A stretch of DNA of 64,000 nucleotides from Methylobacterium marchantiae (GTDB taxonomy: Bacteria > Pseudomonadota > Alphaproteobacteria > Rhizobiales > Beijerinckiaceae): contig NZ_BPQT01000021.1 in assembly GCF_022179405.1 (NCBI RefSeq), positions 26,090-90,089 on the forward strand, written 5' to 3'. The notes under the pieces were generated by a model. The model saw nothing but the letters and a program-made list of their open reading frames with translations. It ran no database searches and was not told the origin of the DNA. A program made the position numbers and the translations under genes. This document shows positions 32,392 to 41,039 of the stretch, piece by piece (position 1 is the first letter of the stretch; every line of letters starts with the position of its first letter).

Positions 32392-32805
32392 ATGATCCCC
32401 CCTTTCCTCCTTGTCCTCCTTGTCGCGGCCGCGAGCCTGGCCGGCTCGGCGTCTCAGGCTTCCGCCGACGATTCTCTCGCCGTCTATCGCTGGAAGTCGC
32501 GTGTTCTCGTCATCGCCGCGCCGGAGCGCAGTGATCCGCAGATCGAGGTTCAGAGACGCGAAGCAAGAGCGAGGATAGCGGATTTCGCGGAACGCGATCT
32601 CGTGATCATCGAAGCGATCGGCGACGCCCCGGAGGCTGTGCGGATACGCAAAGGGTTCGGCATTTCAGCCAGTCAGTTCCGCGTCGTGCTGGTCGGCAAG
32701 GACGGGGAGGCGAAGCTGTCGGAAGCGGGGCCGATCCCGACGTCGCGCCTGTTCGCCATCATCGATGCCATGCCGATGCGACGGGACGAGCAGAGCCGAC
32801 GATAG
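32392..32805 (+). CDS. Secreted DUF4174-like protein
   Basis: A 137-residue protein with a signal peptide at 1-25 (FLLVLLVAAASLAGSASQAS) and a mature domain with YRWKSRVLVIAAPERSDPQ, DLVIIEAIGDA and FRVVLVGKDGEAKLSEAGPI. This is the DUF4174 pattern, a thioredoxin-like fold with strand LVGKDGxxKL but no catalytic CxxC. GGAG lies eight bases before the ATG. Function unknown; possibly an envelope stress protein. Confidence 0.85.
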   Translation: MIPPFLLVLLVAAASLAGSASQASADDSLAVYRWKSRVLVIAAPERSDPQIEVQRREARARIADFAERDLVIIEAIGDAPEAVRIRKGFGISASQFRVVLVGKDGEAKLSEAGPIPTSRLFAIIDAMPMRRDEQSRR

Positions 32806-32831
32806 GGCGTTGCGAAACTGAAACCGAACAG

Positions 32832-32855
32832 AAAAGGGACCGCCGAGGCGGTCCC
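32832..32855 (-). terminator. Intrinsic terminator between convergent genes
   Basis: Perfect 9-bp stem GGGACCGCC/GGCGGTCCC (32836-32844 with 32847-32855) around GA. The minus-strand tail is TTTTC, so it serves the glycine-rich gene; it may also stop the plus-strand gene. Confidence 0.75.
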
Positions 32856-32891
32856 TTCCGTCTGTCTATGACCAATTGCCGACTGGCCGGC

Positions 32892-33374
32892 TCAGTAGCA
32901 GCGTTCGATCAGTACGCGACGGGGTCCGTAAGGGGTCCAACGGGTACGCGGGACGGTGTAGCATCCGCCACCATATCCGCCGTACCCACCATAGGCCGCC
33001 GGTGCGTAACCGTAGCCATAGGCCGGGTATCCGTAGCCGCCATATCCACCATAAAGGCCGCCGGCAGCCAAGCCAAGACCGACGCCGAGGCCCAGACCAC
33101 CGAGGCCGTAGCCGTAGCCACGCCCGTAGCCGCGTCCCCAACCGCCACGATAGCCGCCGTAGCCGCCGCGGTATCCACCGAAGCCAGCGCTACGGAAGCC
33201 GCCGCGATAGACGCCAAACCCGCCGCCGCGGGCGAATCCGCCGCCGTGGCCACCCCATCCGCCATGACCGCCCCATCCGCCATGGCCACCCCAGCCACCA
33301 CGGGCCTCGGCCGTCGCGGGTATCATCGCCAGCGCGCCGACCATTGCGGTCGCTGCCAGAACAATGCGTTTCAT
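32892..33374 (-). CDS. Glycine/tyrosine-rich secreted protein
   Basis: A 160-residue low-complexity protein. Signal peptide 1-24 (IVLAATAMVGALAMIPATAE), then repeats of GGWGGH (residues about 26-44) and of GGYRGG/GGYGGY, then a C-terminal segment with two cysteines, CYTVPRTRWTPYGPRRVLIE. Glycine makes up nearly half of the mature protein. Similar proteins are common in Methylobacterium-like genomes and may be surface or cell-wall associated; the function is not known. A terminator follows the stop. Confidence 0.85.
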   Translation of the reverse strand: MKRIVLAATAMVGALAMIPATAEARGGWGGHGGWGGHGGWGGHGGGFARGGGFGVYRGGFRSAGFGGYRGGYGGYRGGWGRGYGRGYGYGLGGLGLGVGLGLAAGGLYGGYGGYGYPAYGYGYAPAAYGGYGGYGGGCYTVPRTRWTPYGPRRVLIERCY

Positions 33375-33598
33375 CTCTTTGTCTCCAAAGACAGGTTGTA
33401 TGTCCCCAGTTGTTGAAGAACGCGCTGGCCCGACAAACGGTTCATGCAGCATTTTGTCCCGCGCCGGTGGATGCGATCACAGGTGGGTGACCGGTACGGA
33501 GGGCAGCGCTTGAAAAAGGCGCTCGTTTCGGGTCAGGACAGCCCGCGCCGCCTTGCCAGCGAAGATTGGCAGGCCGTTTCTCCGCCCGGGACCAAACG

Positions 33599-34372
33599 AT
33601 GATGTCAACGCGCCGCGCCCGTCTTCTCGCCGGAGCCACGCTGTTCGTGATCGCGGCCGCGCTGGGGCCGTTGTCGATGGCGGCTCGGGCCGTGCCCGTG
33701 GCGATGTCACCCTGCAAGGCGATCCAGTCCGAAGGCGAGACGTTCACGGTCTGCACGGTGGATCTGCGCCGCGAGCGGGTACGTGTGTTCTGGCTCGGTG
33801 CCGACGGGCTGCCCTACTCGTCGCTCTCGACCCTCGGCGAGAAGGTCGGGCCGAAGCTCAGCTTCGCCATGAATGGCGGGATGTACGACAAGGGGCAGGC
33901 GCCCGTTGGTCTCTATGTGGAGGAAGGGCGCGAGATGAAGGGCGTCTCCACCGCCAACGGACCGGGCAATTTCCACCTCAAACCCAACGGCATCTTCTAC
34001 GTGAAGGGTGAGCGAGCGGGTGTCGCCGAGACCGCCCGCTACCTCCGCCAGAAGATCAAGCCGGATTTCGCCACGCAATCGGGGCCGATGCTGGTCATCG
34101 ACGGCAAGATCCACCCGAAGATCTCCACCGACGGGCCGAGCCAGAAGATCCGCAACGGCGTCGGCGTCCGGGATGACGGCCGCACCGCGGTCTTCGCCAT
34201 ATCCGAGCGCCCCGTCACCTTCGGTTCCTTCGCCCGGCTGTTCAAGGACACGCTCGGCTGCGCCAACGCCCTGTTCCTCGACGGTAGCGTCTCGAGCCTC
34301 TACGCGCCGGGGATCAACCGCTCGGACATCAGTCGGCCGCTGGGGCCGCTGGTGGGGGCGGTGGCGAAGTAG
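33599..34372 (+). CDS. Phosphodiester glycosidase family protein (NAGPA-like), secreted
   Basis: A 257-residue exported protein. The signal peptide covers about residues 1-32 (LAGATLFVIAAALGPLSMAA). The domain has KLSFAMNGGMYDKGQAPVGL, GNFHLKPNGIFYV, ATQSGPMLVIDGKIHP, RNGVGVRDDGRTAVFAIS and CANALFLDGSVSSLYAPG, the pattern of the NAGPA domain whose human founder uncovers mannose 6-phosphate; bacterial members act on cell-surface polymers. Two ATGs at 33599 and 33602 are possible starts. Confidence 0.9.
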   Translation: MMSTRRARLLAGATLFVIAAALGPLSMAARAVPVAMSPCKAIQSEGETFTVCTVDLRRERVRVFWLGADGLPYSSLSTLGEKVGPKLSFAMNGGMYDKGQAPVGLYVEEGREMKGVSTANGPGNFHLKPNGIFYVKGERAGVAETARYLRQKIKPDFATQSGPMLVIDGKIHPKISTDGPSQKIRNGVGVRDDGRTAVFAISERPVTFGSFARLFKDTLGCANALFLDGSVSSLYAPGINRSDISRPLGPLVGAVAK

Positions 34373-34383
34373 GAGCGGCCGTC

Positions 34384-34743
34384 TCAGGCTAGCCGCGCCC
34401 GCTTTCCGAAGGCGATCCTGAGTTTCGATTTCGCGATCTCGGCGATCTCGGTCATCGACTCGATCCGCACCATCGGCATCTCCGAGCCGATCGTGCTCGT
34501 CGGCTCGAACGTGAAGAGCAGGTGGCGGATCCCGATCTCCAGAGCCGTCACTCCGTCGGATTGAGTGAGATCCTCGCCGAAGATCTCGACAAGCGGCCCG
34601 TCCGGGTCGCCCTTCTCGATCTGGATGATGAAGTAACCCGCCGGCTCCTCCTCGTCGTCGGCGCCCGAGACGAGGGAGATGCCGTTCTCCTCATCGTAGC
34701 GGACACGCTGCACGGTGATCGTGGTGACGTCGTCTTCCATCAT
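34384..34743 (-). CDS. Conserved hypothetical protein
   Basis: A 119-residue acidic soluble protein with no signal peptide or membrane segment. It has beta-rich segments (TTITVQRVRYDEENG, GYFIIQIEKGDPDGPLVEIF) and a C-terminal helix IAEIAKSKLRIAFGKRAR. Two ATGs at 34743 and 34740. The start lies 17 bp after the stop of the upstream flavin oxidoreductase on the same strand, so they are likely co-transcribed. I do not recognise the family. Confidence 0.72.
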   Translation of the reverse strand: MMEDDVTTITVQRVRYDEENGISLVSGADDEEEPAGYFIIQIEKGDPDGPLVEIFGEDLTQSDGVTALEIGIRHLLFTFEPTSTIGSEMPMVRIESMTEIAEIAKSKLRIAFGKRARLA

Positions 34744-34759
34744 CGTTGCCCGACTTGCA

Positions 34760-35878
34760 TCATCTTTGTCCGAACTGGGTGTCGCGGAACAGCGTCTTGA
34801 ACTGACGCGGCTGCGAGCGCCAGTATTGCTTCGGCGCCGTGACCTGCGCGCCGAGTTCCGCCGCCGCATGCCAGGGCCAGCGCGGATCGTAGAGCATGGC
34901 ACGGGCGAGGGAGACGGCGTCGGCCCTGCCCTCGGCGAGGATCGCTTCCGCCTGCGCCGCTTCTGTGATGAGTCCGACCGCAATGGTGGTGAGCCCGGTC
35001 TCGGCCTTCACCCGTTCGGCGAAGGGTACCTGATAGCCGGGCGCGAGCGGGATCTCCTGACTGGTCGAGAGCCCGCCGGTGGAGACGTGGATGGCCGCCG
35101 ATCCCCGTCGCTTGAGCGCGTGCGCCAGCTCCACCGTCTCGTCGAGGGTCCAGCCTCCCTCGACCCAATCGGTGGCCGAGACCCGCATCCAGACGGGCTT
35201 GCCGGCCGGCACCACCTCGCGGACGGCTTCGAAACATTCGAGGGGAAAACGCATCCGGTTCTCCAGGCTGCCGCCATAAGCGTCCGTGCGGTGGTTGGAG
35301 AGCGGCGAGAGGAACTGGTGCAGGAGGTAGCCGTGAGCGCCGTGCAGCTCGAACCCGTCGATATCGAGATTGAGGGCCCGACGCGCGGTGGCGACGAACC
35401 CGTCGCGGATGCGCTTCAGTCCCTCGGCATCAAGGGCATGGGGTGCCACCTCGCCTTCGCTATGGGCGATGGACGAAGGCGCCTCGGTGCGCCAGCCTTC
35501 TGGCGCTTCGGGATCGATCTGCGATCCGCCATCCCAGGGCGCCCGGCTCGATGCCTTGCGGCCCGCATGATTGATCTGGATCGCGATAGGGGTCGGCGCG
35601 TGAAGACGGACCGCGTCGAGCACCCGGCCGAGCGCGAGTTCCGTCTCGTCCGACCAGAGCCCGAGATCGGTGGGCGAGATCCTGGCCTCCGGAGAGATCG
35701 CGGTGGCTTCGAGGATCAGCAGGCCGGCGCCCGACATGGCGAGCTGCCCGAGATGCATCACGTGCCAGTCGCTCGCCTGCCCGGCATGGGCCGAGTACTG
35801 GCACATCGGCGCCACGATGATGCGGTTGGGAAGCGTCAGGCCATCGAGGGACAGGGGCTCGAACAGGCGTGCGGTCAT
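34760..35878 (-). CDS. NADH:flavin oxidoreductase, Old Yellow Enzyme family (YqjM-like)
   Basis: A 372-residue FMN-dependent ene-reductase with a TIM barrel. Seen: LTLPNRIIVAPMCQYSA (Cys of the YqjM subgroup), IQINHAGRKAS, the catalytic and ligand-binding segment DGFELHGAHGYLLHQFLSP (the HxxH-type pair), and NRMRFPLECFEAVREVVPAG, followed by IAVGLITEA and DAVSLARAMLYDPRWPWHAA near the FMN phosphate site. Length is normal. Physiological substrate unknown. Confidence 0.95.
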   Translation of the reverse strand: MTARLFEPLSLDGLTLPNRIIVAPMCQYSAHAGQASDWHVMHLGQLAMSGAGLLILEATAISPEARISPTDLGLWSDETELALGRVLDAVRLHAPTPIAIQINHAGRKASSRAPWDGGSQIDPEAPEGWRTEAPSSIAHSEGEVAPHALDAEGLKRIRDGFVATARRALNLDIDGFELHGAHGYLLHQFLSPLSNHRTDAYGGSLENRMRFPLECFEAVREVVPAGKPVWMRVSATDWVEGGWTLDETVELAHALKRRGSAAIHVSTGGLSTSQEIPLAPGYQVPFAERVKAETGLTTIAVGLITEAAQAEAILAEGRADAVSLARAMLYDPRWPWHAAAELGAQVTAPKQYWRSQPRQFKTLFRDTQFGQR

Positions 35879-35969
35879 GTGCGGGCTCCGATCTTCGGCT
35901 GAAAGCCTAGATGGAGCAACCGTGGTCCCCGCGCCAGGGATGGACAGGCCGCATCCGCGTTTCCCGCCC

Positions 35970-36137
35970 CCTTTCCGGACAGCCGGAGCGGCAGCGGAGG
36001 GTGGTCTGGAACCCGGCACAGGGCTCGCCGCGTCGGTGGTTCTCCCTCGGCGGCACCGGAAATATGGCGCTGCGCGTCTTCTTCGGCTGGCCCCCGGATC
36101 GGATTTCGCTGGCGCTTACCCCATCCGCGGAAGGGGT
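35970..36137. repeat. Pair of inverted copies of the dispersed intergenic repeat
   Basis: A plus-strand copy at about 35970-36023 (CCTTTCCGGACAGCCGGAGC, then GGCAGCGGAGGG and GAACCCGGCACAGGGC) and a minus-strand copy at about 36137-36086 (CCTTCCGCGGATGGGGTAAG, then GCGCCAGCGAAATCCGATCC). They fill the gap between the OYE gene and prpE. Both resemble the copies at 9389 and 28114. Confidence 0.5.
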
Positions 36138-36153
36138 GGGGCGCAAGGTAAAC

Positions 36154-38097
36154 TCAACTCCCGATCCCCCTCCCCTTCAGGCTCTCGCCGATCTCGTCCA
36201 GTACGGCCGCATCGTCGATGGTGGGCGGGGTGGTCCAGGCCTCGCCGTCGGCGATCTTCTTCATCGTCCCGCGCAGGATCTTCCCCGAGCGGGTCTTGGG
36301 CAGGCGCGCCACCGTGAGAGCCAGCTTGAACGCAGCGACCGGGCCGATGCGGTCTCGGATCGAGGCGACGAGTTCGCGCTCGATCTCGGCGGTGTCGCGG
36401 GCGACGCCGGATTTCAGTACCACGAAGCCGCAGGGCTGCTCGCCCTTCAAGGCGTCGCGGATGCCGATGACGGCGCATTCGGCGACGTCGGGATGGGCGG
36501 CCAGCACCGCTTCCATCCCGCCGGTGGAGAGCCGGTGGCCGGCGACGTTGATGATGTCGTCGGTCCGCCCCAGCACGGTGACGTAGCCGTCCGCATCGAC
36601 GATGCCGGCATCCGACGTGTCGTACCAGCCGGGATAGGTCGTGAGGTAGCTCTGGCGAAAGCGCTCGTCCGATCCCCACAGGGTCGGCAGGCAGCCGGGC
36701 GGCAGCGGTAGCCGCAGGGCGATCGTGCCCATCGTATCCGTCGGCAGCGGCTTGCCGGCCTCGTCGAGTACGGCGAGGTCGTAGCCCGGCATCGGCACGC
36801 AGGCGCTGCCGTGCTTGACCGGGAGCATGCCGATACCCACCGGATTGCCGGCAATGGCCCAGCCGGTCTCGGTCTGCCACCAATGGTCGATCACCGGCCG
36901 ATCCAGCGCGCGCTCGGCCCAGGCCACGGAATCCGGATCGGCCCGCTCTCCGGCGAGGAACAGCGAGCGGAATCCCGAGAGATCGTAGGACGAGACGAGG
37001 TCGGCGCGCGGATCGTCCTTCTTGATCGCGCGCAAAGCCGTCGGTGCCGTGAACAGGCAGGCGACGCCATACTCCGCGACGACGCGCCAGAGCGCCCCGG
37101 CATCCGGCGTTCCCACCGGTTTGCCCTCGTAGAGGATGGTGGTGCAGCCATGCAGCAGCGGCGCGTAGACGATGTAGGAATGGCCCACCACCCAGCCGAT
37201 GTCGGAGGCGCAGAAATACACTTCGCCGGGCTTCACGTCGTAGAGGTTGGGCATCGACCAGCTGAGCGCGACGCAGTAGCCGCCGGTATCGCGGATCACG
37301 CCCTTCGGCTTTCCGGTCGTGCCCGAGGTGTAGAGGATGTAGAGCGGGTCGGTGGCCGCCACCGGCACGCAATCGGCGCCGATCCCGGCGGCCTTCGCCT
37401 GACGCACGGTCTCGGCCCAGTCCCGATCCCGCCCCTCCACCAAGCTCGCCTCGGATTGCGGGCGCTGGAAGATGAGGCAGGCATCCGGCTTGTGCAGCGA
37501 GGCGGCGATGGCCGCATCGAGCAGCGGTTTATAGGCCACGACCCGGTTCGGCTCGATGCCGCAGGACGCGGCGAGCACAACCTTCGGCGCGGCATCGGCG
37601 ATGCGGATCGCGAGTTCGTTGGCGGCGAAACCGCCGAACACGACCGAATGGACCGCGCCGAGCCGCGCGCAGGCGAGCATGCCAAACAGGGCCTCCGGAA
37701 TCATCGGCATGTAGATGACGACCCGGTCTCCCTTGCCGATGCCGAGCAGCGCGAGGATTCCGGCCAGGGTCGCCACCTCGTCGCGGAGATCCGCATAGGT
37801 GATCGTGCGCTTGGTGCCGGTCACCGGGGAATCGTACAGGATCGCGGCCTGGCCGCCCCGTCCGTTCGCCACGTGTCTGTCGACGGCATTGTGGCAGGCG
37901 TTCAGCGTCGCATTCGGGAACCAGCGGCCATAGGCGCCGGCCGTTGGATCGAAGGCACGGGACGGCGCCGTCTCCCAGTCGAGCGCTTTGGCGACCTTCA
38001 GCCAGAAGCTCTCGGGATCGGCGAGGGAAGCCGCGTGGACCGGGCCATAGGGTTTCGGCAGAGGAGCCGGGTCGGGATGCGTCGAGGCAGCTTGCAT
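36154..38097 (-). CDS. prpE: Propionyl-CoA synthetase (acyl-CoA synthetase family)
   Basis: A 647-residue adenylate-forming enzyme that activates propionate (or acetate) to its CoA thioester. Seen: YGRWFPNATLNACHNAVDRH, the P-loop-like YILYTSGTTGKPKGVIRD, DHWWQTETGWAI, YDTSDAGIVDADGYVTVLGR with the hinge Asp, DDIINVAGHRLSTGGMEAVL, and the acetylation-controlled Lys in KTRSGKILRGTMKK. The N-terminal ACAS segment and the WWQTETG form favour PrpE/Acs. No prpBCD genes lie nearby. Confidence 0.9.
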   Translation of the reverse strand: MQAASTHPDPAPLPKPYGPVHAASLADPESFWLKVAKALDWETAPSRAFDPTAGAYGRWFPNATLNACHNAVDRHVANGRGGQAAILYDSPVTGTKRTITYADLRDEVATLAGILALLGIGKGDRVVIYMPMIPEALFGMLACARLGAVHSVVFGGFAANELAIRIADAAPKVVLAASCGIEPNRVVAYKPLLDAAIAASLHKPDACLIFQRPQSEASLVEGRDRDWAETVRQAKAAGIGADCVPVAATDPLYILYTSGTTGKPKGVIRDTGGYCVALSWSMPNLYDVKPGEVYFCASDIGWVVGHSYIVYAPLLHGCTTILYEGKPVGTPDAGALWRVVAEYGVACLFTAPTALRAIKKDDPRADLVSSYDLSGFRSLFLAGERADPDSVAWAERALDRPVIDHWWQTETGWAIAGNPVGIGMLPVKHGSACVPMPGYDLAVLDEAGKPLPTDTMGTIALRLPLPPGCLPTLWGSDERFRQSYLTTYPGWYDTSDAGIVDADGYVTVLGRTDDIINVAGHRLSTGGMEAVLAAHPDVAECAVIGIRDALKGEQPCGFVVLKSGVARDTAEIERELVASIRDRIGPVAAFKLALTVARLPKTRSGKILRGTMKKIADGEAWTTPPTIDDAAVLDEIGESLKGRGIGS

Positions 38098-38176
38098 AGC
38101 GTTTTGTCCCCGGGCGGCCGGTCGAGAGATGCCGGCTTCTCCTGGGAGTGTAGCTCATGACGCGCGCTTCGCGACA

Positions 38177-38208
38177 CAAACGAAAACCGCCGCGCTGGAC
38201 GGCGCGGC
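38177..38208 (-). terminator. Intrinsic terminator of the DUF465 gene
   Basis: CCGCCGCGC (38185-38193) pairs with GCGCGGCGG (38200-38208). The minus-strand tail TTTTCGTTTG follows, 44 bp after the stop at 38252. Confidence 0.75.
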
Positions 38209-38251
38209 GGCGTGTTGAACGTGCTTGAAATGGAATTGGTGGGAACGGGCG

Positions 38252-38434
38252 TTAATGCACCGAGTCCGTTTCGGCGCGAAGCCGATTGATCTCGTCCTTC
38301 AGATGAAGTTTGCGTCGCTTCAATTCAGCGATCCGTAGATCGTTCTCCGAGGGGCTCTGAATCGCAGAGTGGATTTCCCGCTCGAGGGCTTCGTGCTTGA
38401 GGGCGAGCTGGCTCAGATGCGTCTGCAGCGACAT
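38252..38434 (-). CDS. YdcH/DUF465 family small protein
   Basis: A 60-residue coiled-coil protein: SLQTHLSQLALKHEALEREI, then ENDLRIAELKRRKLHLKDEI. The ending KRRKLHLKDEINRL is the DUF465 signature. An upstream in-frame ATG at 38452 would add six residues. These proteins are common in alphaproteobacteria and have no firm function. A second DUF465-like gene lies 258 bp away in divergent orientation. Confidence 0.9.
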   Translation of the reverse strand: MSLQTHLSQLALKHEALEREIHSAIQSPSENDLRIAELKRRKLHLKDEINRLRAETDSVH

Positions 38435-38691
38435 GAGTCGTTCTCCTGTCATCGTTCCGACTCAGACAGATTGGCACAGGATGAGCCGGCTGTCGAAACC
38501 CTATTCACCGGATTCGCAACATTGGTTAAGTCGGCGTGGCCGGGCTTCCTCCCGTGGAACGCGCTTCTCCCGATGGAGCCGCCCACGGTCGGCGGCCCAG
38601 GTTTCTTCGAGGGGAAACTCGGCCGGCGCCTTGCCGCAGGGCCCTGTGTGCCGCATGGTTTCGCGGAAGGCGTGTCGGGGCTGCAGGTGCG

Positions 38692-38910
38692 ATGGCGGGT
38701 GAGTTCGAGGACAACGCGACGGCGGAGTTCGTCGAGGAACTGGCGCGGCTCCGGCAGGAGCACCGGGACCTCGACGGAGCCATCGATGCACTGGAACTGA
38801 GCGTTGCCGGCGATCAGTTGCAGGTGCAGCGCCTCAAGAAGCGCAAACTCGGCCTGCGAGACCGGATTTCCTACCTGGAAGATCAGATCACGCCCGACAT
38901 CATTGCCTGA
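38692..38910 (+). CDS. Second YdcH/DUF465-like small protein
   Basis: A 72-residue helical protein: FVEELARLRQEHRDLDGAID, then LQVQRLKKRKLGLRDRISYL and EDQITPDIIA. LKKRKLGLRDRI matches the DUF465 core of the neighbouring gene. ATG at 38692 without a strong ribosome binding site (GCAGGTGC upstream). It precedes purE by 121 bp on the same strand, an arrangement seen in related genomes. Confidence 0.85.
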   Translation: MAGEFEDNATAEFVEELARLRQEHRDLDGAIDALELSVAGDQLQVQRLKKRKLGLRDRISYLEDQITPDIIA

Positions 38911-39031
38911 GTGCCAGCTTGCGGGCCGGCGGCCGCACGCGTATGCGGCGAGATCGGGTCGCCGGATGCTTCCCGGGATCGCGCCGCCGTGACCCTTCGG
39001 CCGTGATCGTCTCGGGAAGGAAGTGACGACG

Positions 39032-39529
39032 ATGGCGGGAGCGCCCCCGGTCGCGATCATCATGGGAAGCCAGTCCGACTGGGCGACCATGCACCACGCC
39101 GCCGATACCCTCGATGCGCTCCGCGTGCCTCACGAGGCGTTCATCGTCTCCGCTCATCGCACGCCGGATCGTCTGGTCGCCTTCGCCAAGGGCGCGAAGC
39201 AGGCCGGGTACAAGGTCGTCATCGCCGGCGCCGGCGGGGCCGCGCATCTTCCGGGCATGACCGCCGCCATGACGTCGCTGCCGGTCTTCGGCGTCCCTGT
39301 GGAATCGAAGGCCCTGTCCGGCCAGGACAGCCTACTTTCCATTGTCCAGATGCCGGCCGGCATCCCCGTCGGCACCCTCGCCATCGGCCGCGCCGGCGCC
39401 GTCAATGCGGCTCTCCTGGCCGCTGCCGTCCTCGCCCTCACCGACACTGCCCTCGCCGAGCGCCTCGATGCGTGGCGTGCGGCGCAGACCGCATCCGTGG
39501 CCGAAAGGCCGGAGACACAGCTTCCGTGA
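39032..39529 (+). CDS. purE: N5-carboxyaminoimidazole ribonucleotide mutase
   Basis: Class I PurE, 165 residues, moves the carboxyl group from N5 to C4 in purine synthesis. Seen: [39 protein letters not shown] with the catalytic His, [40 protein letters not shown] and [19 protein letters not shown], all diagnostic. GGAAGGAA lies nine bases before the ATG at 39032. Its stop overlaps the purK start. Confidence 0.98.
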   Translation: MAGAPPVAIIMGSQSDWATMHHAADTLDALRVPHEAFIVSAHRTPDRLVAFAKGAKQAGYKVVIAGAGGAAHLPGMTAAMTSLPVFGVPVESKALSGQDSLLSIVQMPAGIPVGTLAIGRAGAVNAALLAAAVLALTDTALAERLDAWRAAQTASVAERPETQLP

Positions 39530-40629
39530 CCGACATCTCCCTCGCGCCCGGCTCCATCCTCGGCATCATCGGTGGCGGCCAGCTCGGCCGCATGATCGCG
39601 CTGGCGGCCGCCAATTACGGCCTCAAGGTCCATGTTTACGCCCCCGACGCCGAGAGCCCGGCCTTCGACGTGGCGGCCGAGACGACCTGCGCCGCCTATG
39701 ACGATGCCGATGCGCTGGCCCGCTTCGCGCGGAGCGTCGACGTCGTGACCTACGAATTCGAGAACATTCCGCGTCAGACCGCCGATCTGCTGGCGCGCCA
39801 CGCACCCCTGCGCCCGAGCGCCGACGCCCTCTCGACGACACAGGACCGGCTGTCCGAGAAGACCTTCATCAACGGCCTCGGCATTCCCACCGCACCGTTC
39901 CGGCAGATCGATACGCCGGACGACCTCGCCCGCGCCCTGGAGGCGATCGGCCTGCCGGCGGTGTTGAAGACCCGTCGCTTCGGCTATGACGGCAAGGGCC
40001 AGCGCATCATCCGGACCGCCGAGGAAGGCGACCGCAACGCGATCTTCGCCGAGTTCGGCGGCGCGCCGCTCATCCTCGAAGGGTTCGTGCCGTTCGAGCG
40101 CGAGGTTTCGGTGGTGGCAGCCCGTTCCGCCGATGGGAGCTTCGCCGCGTTCGATCTCTGCGAGAATAAGCACCGCGACCATATCCTGGCGCTCACCCGC
40201 GTACCGGCACCGAACCTGTCCGACGAGACCGCCCGCACCGCCGTGGGAATCGCCAGGCGGATCGCCGATGCGCTGGACTATGTCGGGATCCTCGCCGTCG
40301 AGATGTTCCTCGTGCGCGACGAGACCGGCGAACACCTGATCGTCAACGAGATCGCTCCGCGGGTGCACAATTCCGGGCACTGGACCATCGAGGGGGCAGT
40401 GACGTCGCAATTCGCTCAGCACGTGCGCGCCGTCTGCGCATGGCCGCTGGGCGATGCCTCGCGCGTCGCCAGCGCCTCGGTGGAGATGCAGAACCTCATC
40501 GGCGACGACGTGGGGGAATGGCAGGCGCTCCTCGCCGAGCCGGGCGCCCATCTGCATCTCTACGGCAAGGGCGAGTCCCGGCCGGGCCGCAAGATGGGCC
40601 ATGTCACGCGGGTGATTCCGGCGGTGTGA
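39526..40629 (+). CDS. purK: N5-carboxyaminoimidazole ribonucleotide synthetase
   Basis: A 367-residue ATP-grasp enzyme that carboxylates AIR with bicarbonate, feeding PurE. Seen: [39 protein letters not shown]-grasp lid [37 protein letters not shown], the metal site [20 protein letters not shown] and [11 protein letters not shown]. The GTG start at 39526 overlaps the purE stop (GTGA), so translation is coupled. Confidence 0.98.
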   Translation: MTDISLAPGSILGIIGGGQLGRMIALAAANYGLKVHVYAPDAESPAFDVAAETTCAAYDDADALARFARSVDVVTYEFENIPRQTADLLARHAPLRPSADALSTTQDRLSEKTFINGLGIPTAPFRQIDTPDDLARALEAIGLPAVLKTRRFGYDGKGQRIIRTAEEGDRNAIFAEFGGAPLILEGFVPFEREVSVVAARSADGSFAAFDLCENKHRDHILALTRVPAPNLSDETARTAVGIARRIADALDYVGILAVEMFLVRDETGEHLIVNEIAPRVHNSGHWTIEGAVTSQFAQHVRAVCAWPLGDASRVASASVEMQNLIGDDVGEWQALLAEPGAHLHLYGKGESRPGRKMGHVTRVIPAV

Positions 40630-40636
40630 GGACGAA

Positions 40637-41039
40637 TTAGCCCCGCCGAAGGGCTTGGACATCCTTCGCCGACATGCCGAACCGCTGCCTGAAAGCCTTG
40701 TTGAAGCTGGGGGTGTCGGTGAAGCCGCACGCGTGCATCATGACGTTGATGGTCGTGCTGTCGTTGGAGGCCGATGTCAGCCAGCGATAGAGGCGGTCCA
40801 GGCGGGCATCGCGGATCGCCCTCGACGCTGACGGGACTGCCTTCGGTCAGAAGCGAGTTCATGTGCGCTGAAAGGAAGGCCGGTCGGCTGGCCGAAAACG
40901 CCTCGTGGGGAATGGACCGGCCGATGATGCCGAGACTCTTCAACGCGGTGTTTCGCAAGAATTCGAAGGCGCGTACGGGCTCGACGTGCTTCGTCGTTTC
41001 GACAGCCGTCAGCACCTTCGAGGGGGTGGAAACACACAA
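40637..41039 (-). pseudogene. Remnant of an AraC-family regulator
   Basis: The minus strand from about 40825 down to the stop at 40637 encodes AIRDARLDRLYRWLTSASND, then STTINVMMHACGFTDTPSFN and KAFRQRFGMSAKDVQALRRG, the C-terminal two helix-turn-helix units of an AraC/XylS regulator. The upstream part (AHMNSLLTEGSPVSVEG) is in a different frame, so a frameshift near 40820 separates them, and no full N-terminal domain is present. It is a decayed regulator following purK. Confidence 0.7.

Noticed and set aside
32876-33490. Plus-strand frame antisense to the glycine-rich gene, rich in Arg/Ser
   Set aside because: It mirrors the GGC/TAC repeats of the glycine-rich protein, which has a signal peptide and its own terminator.
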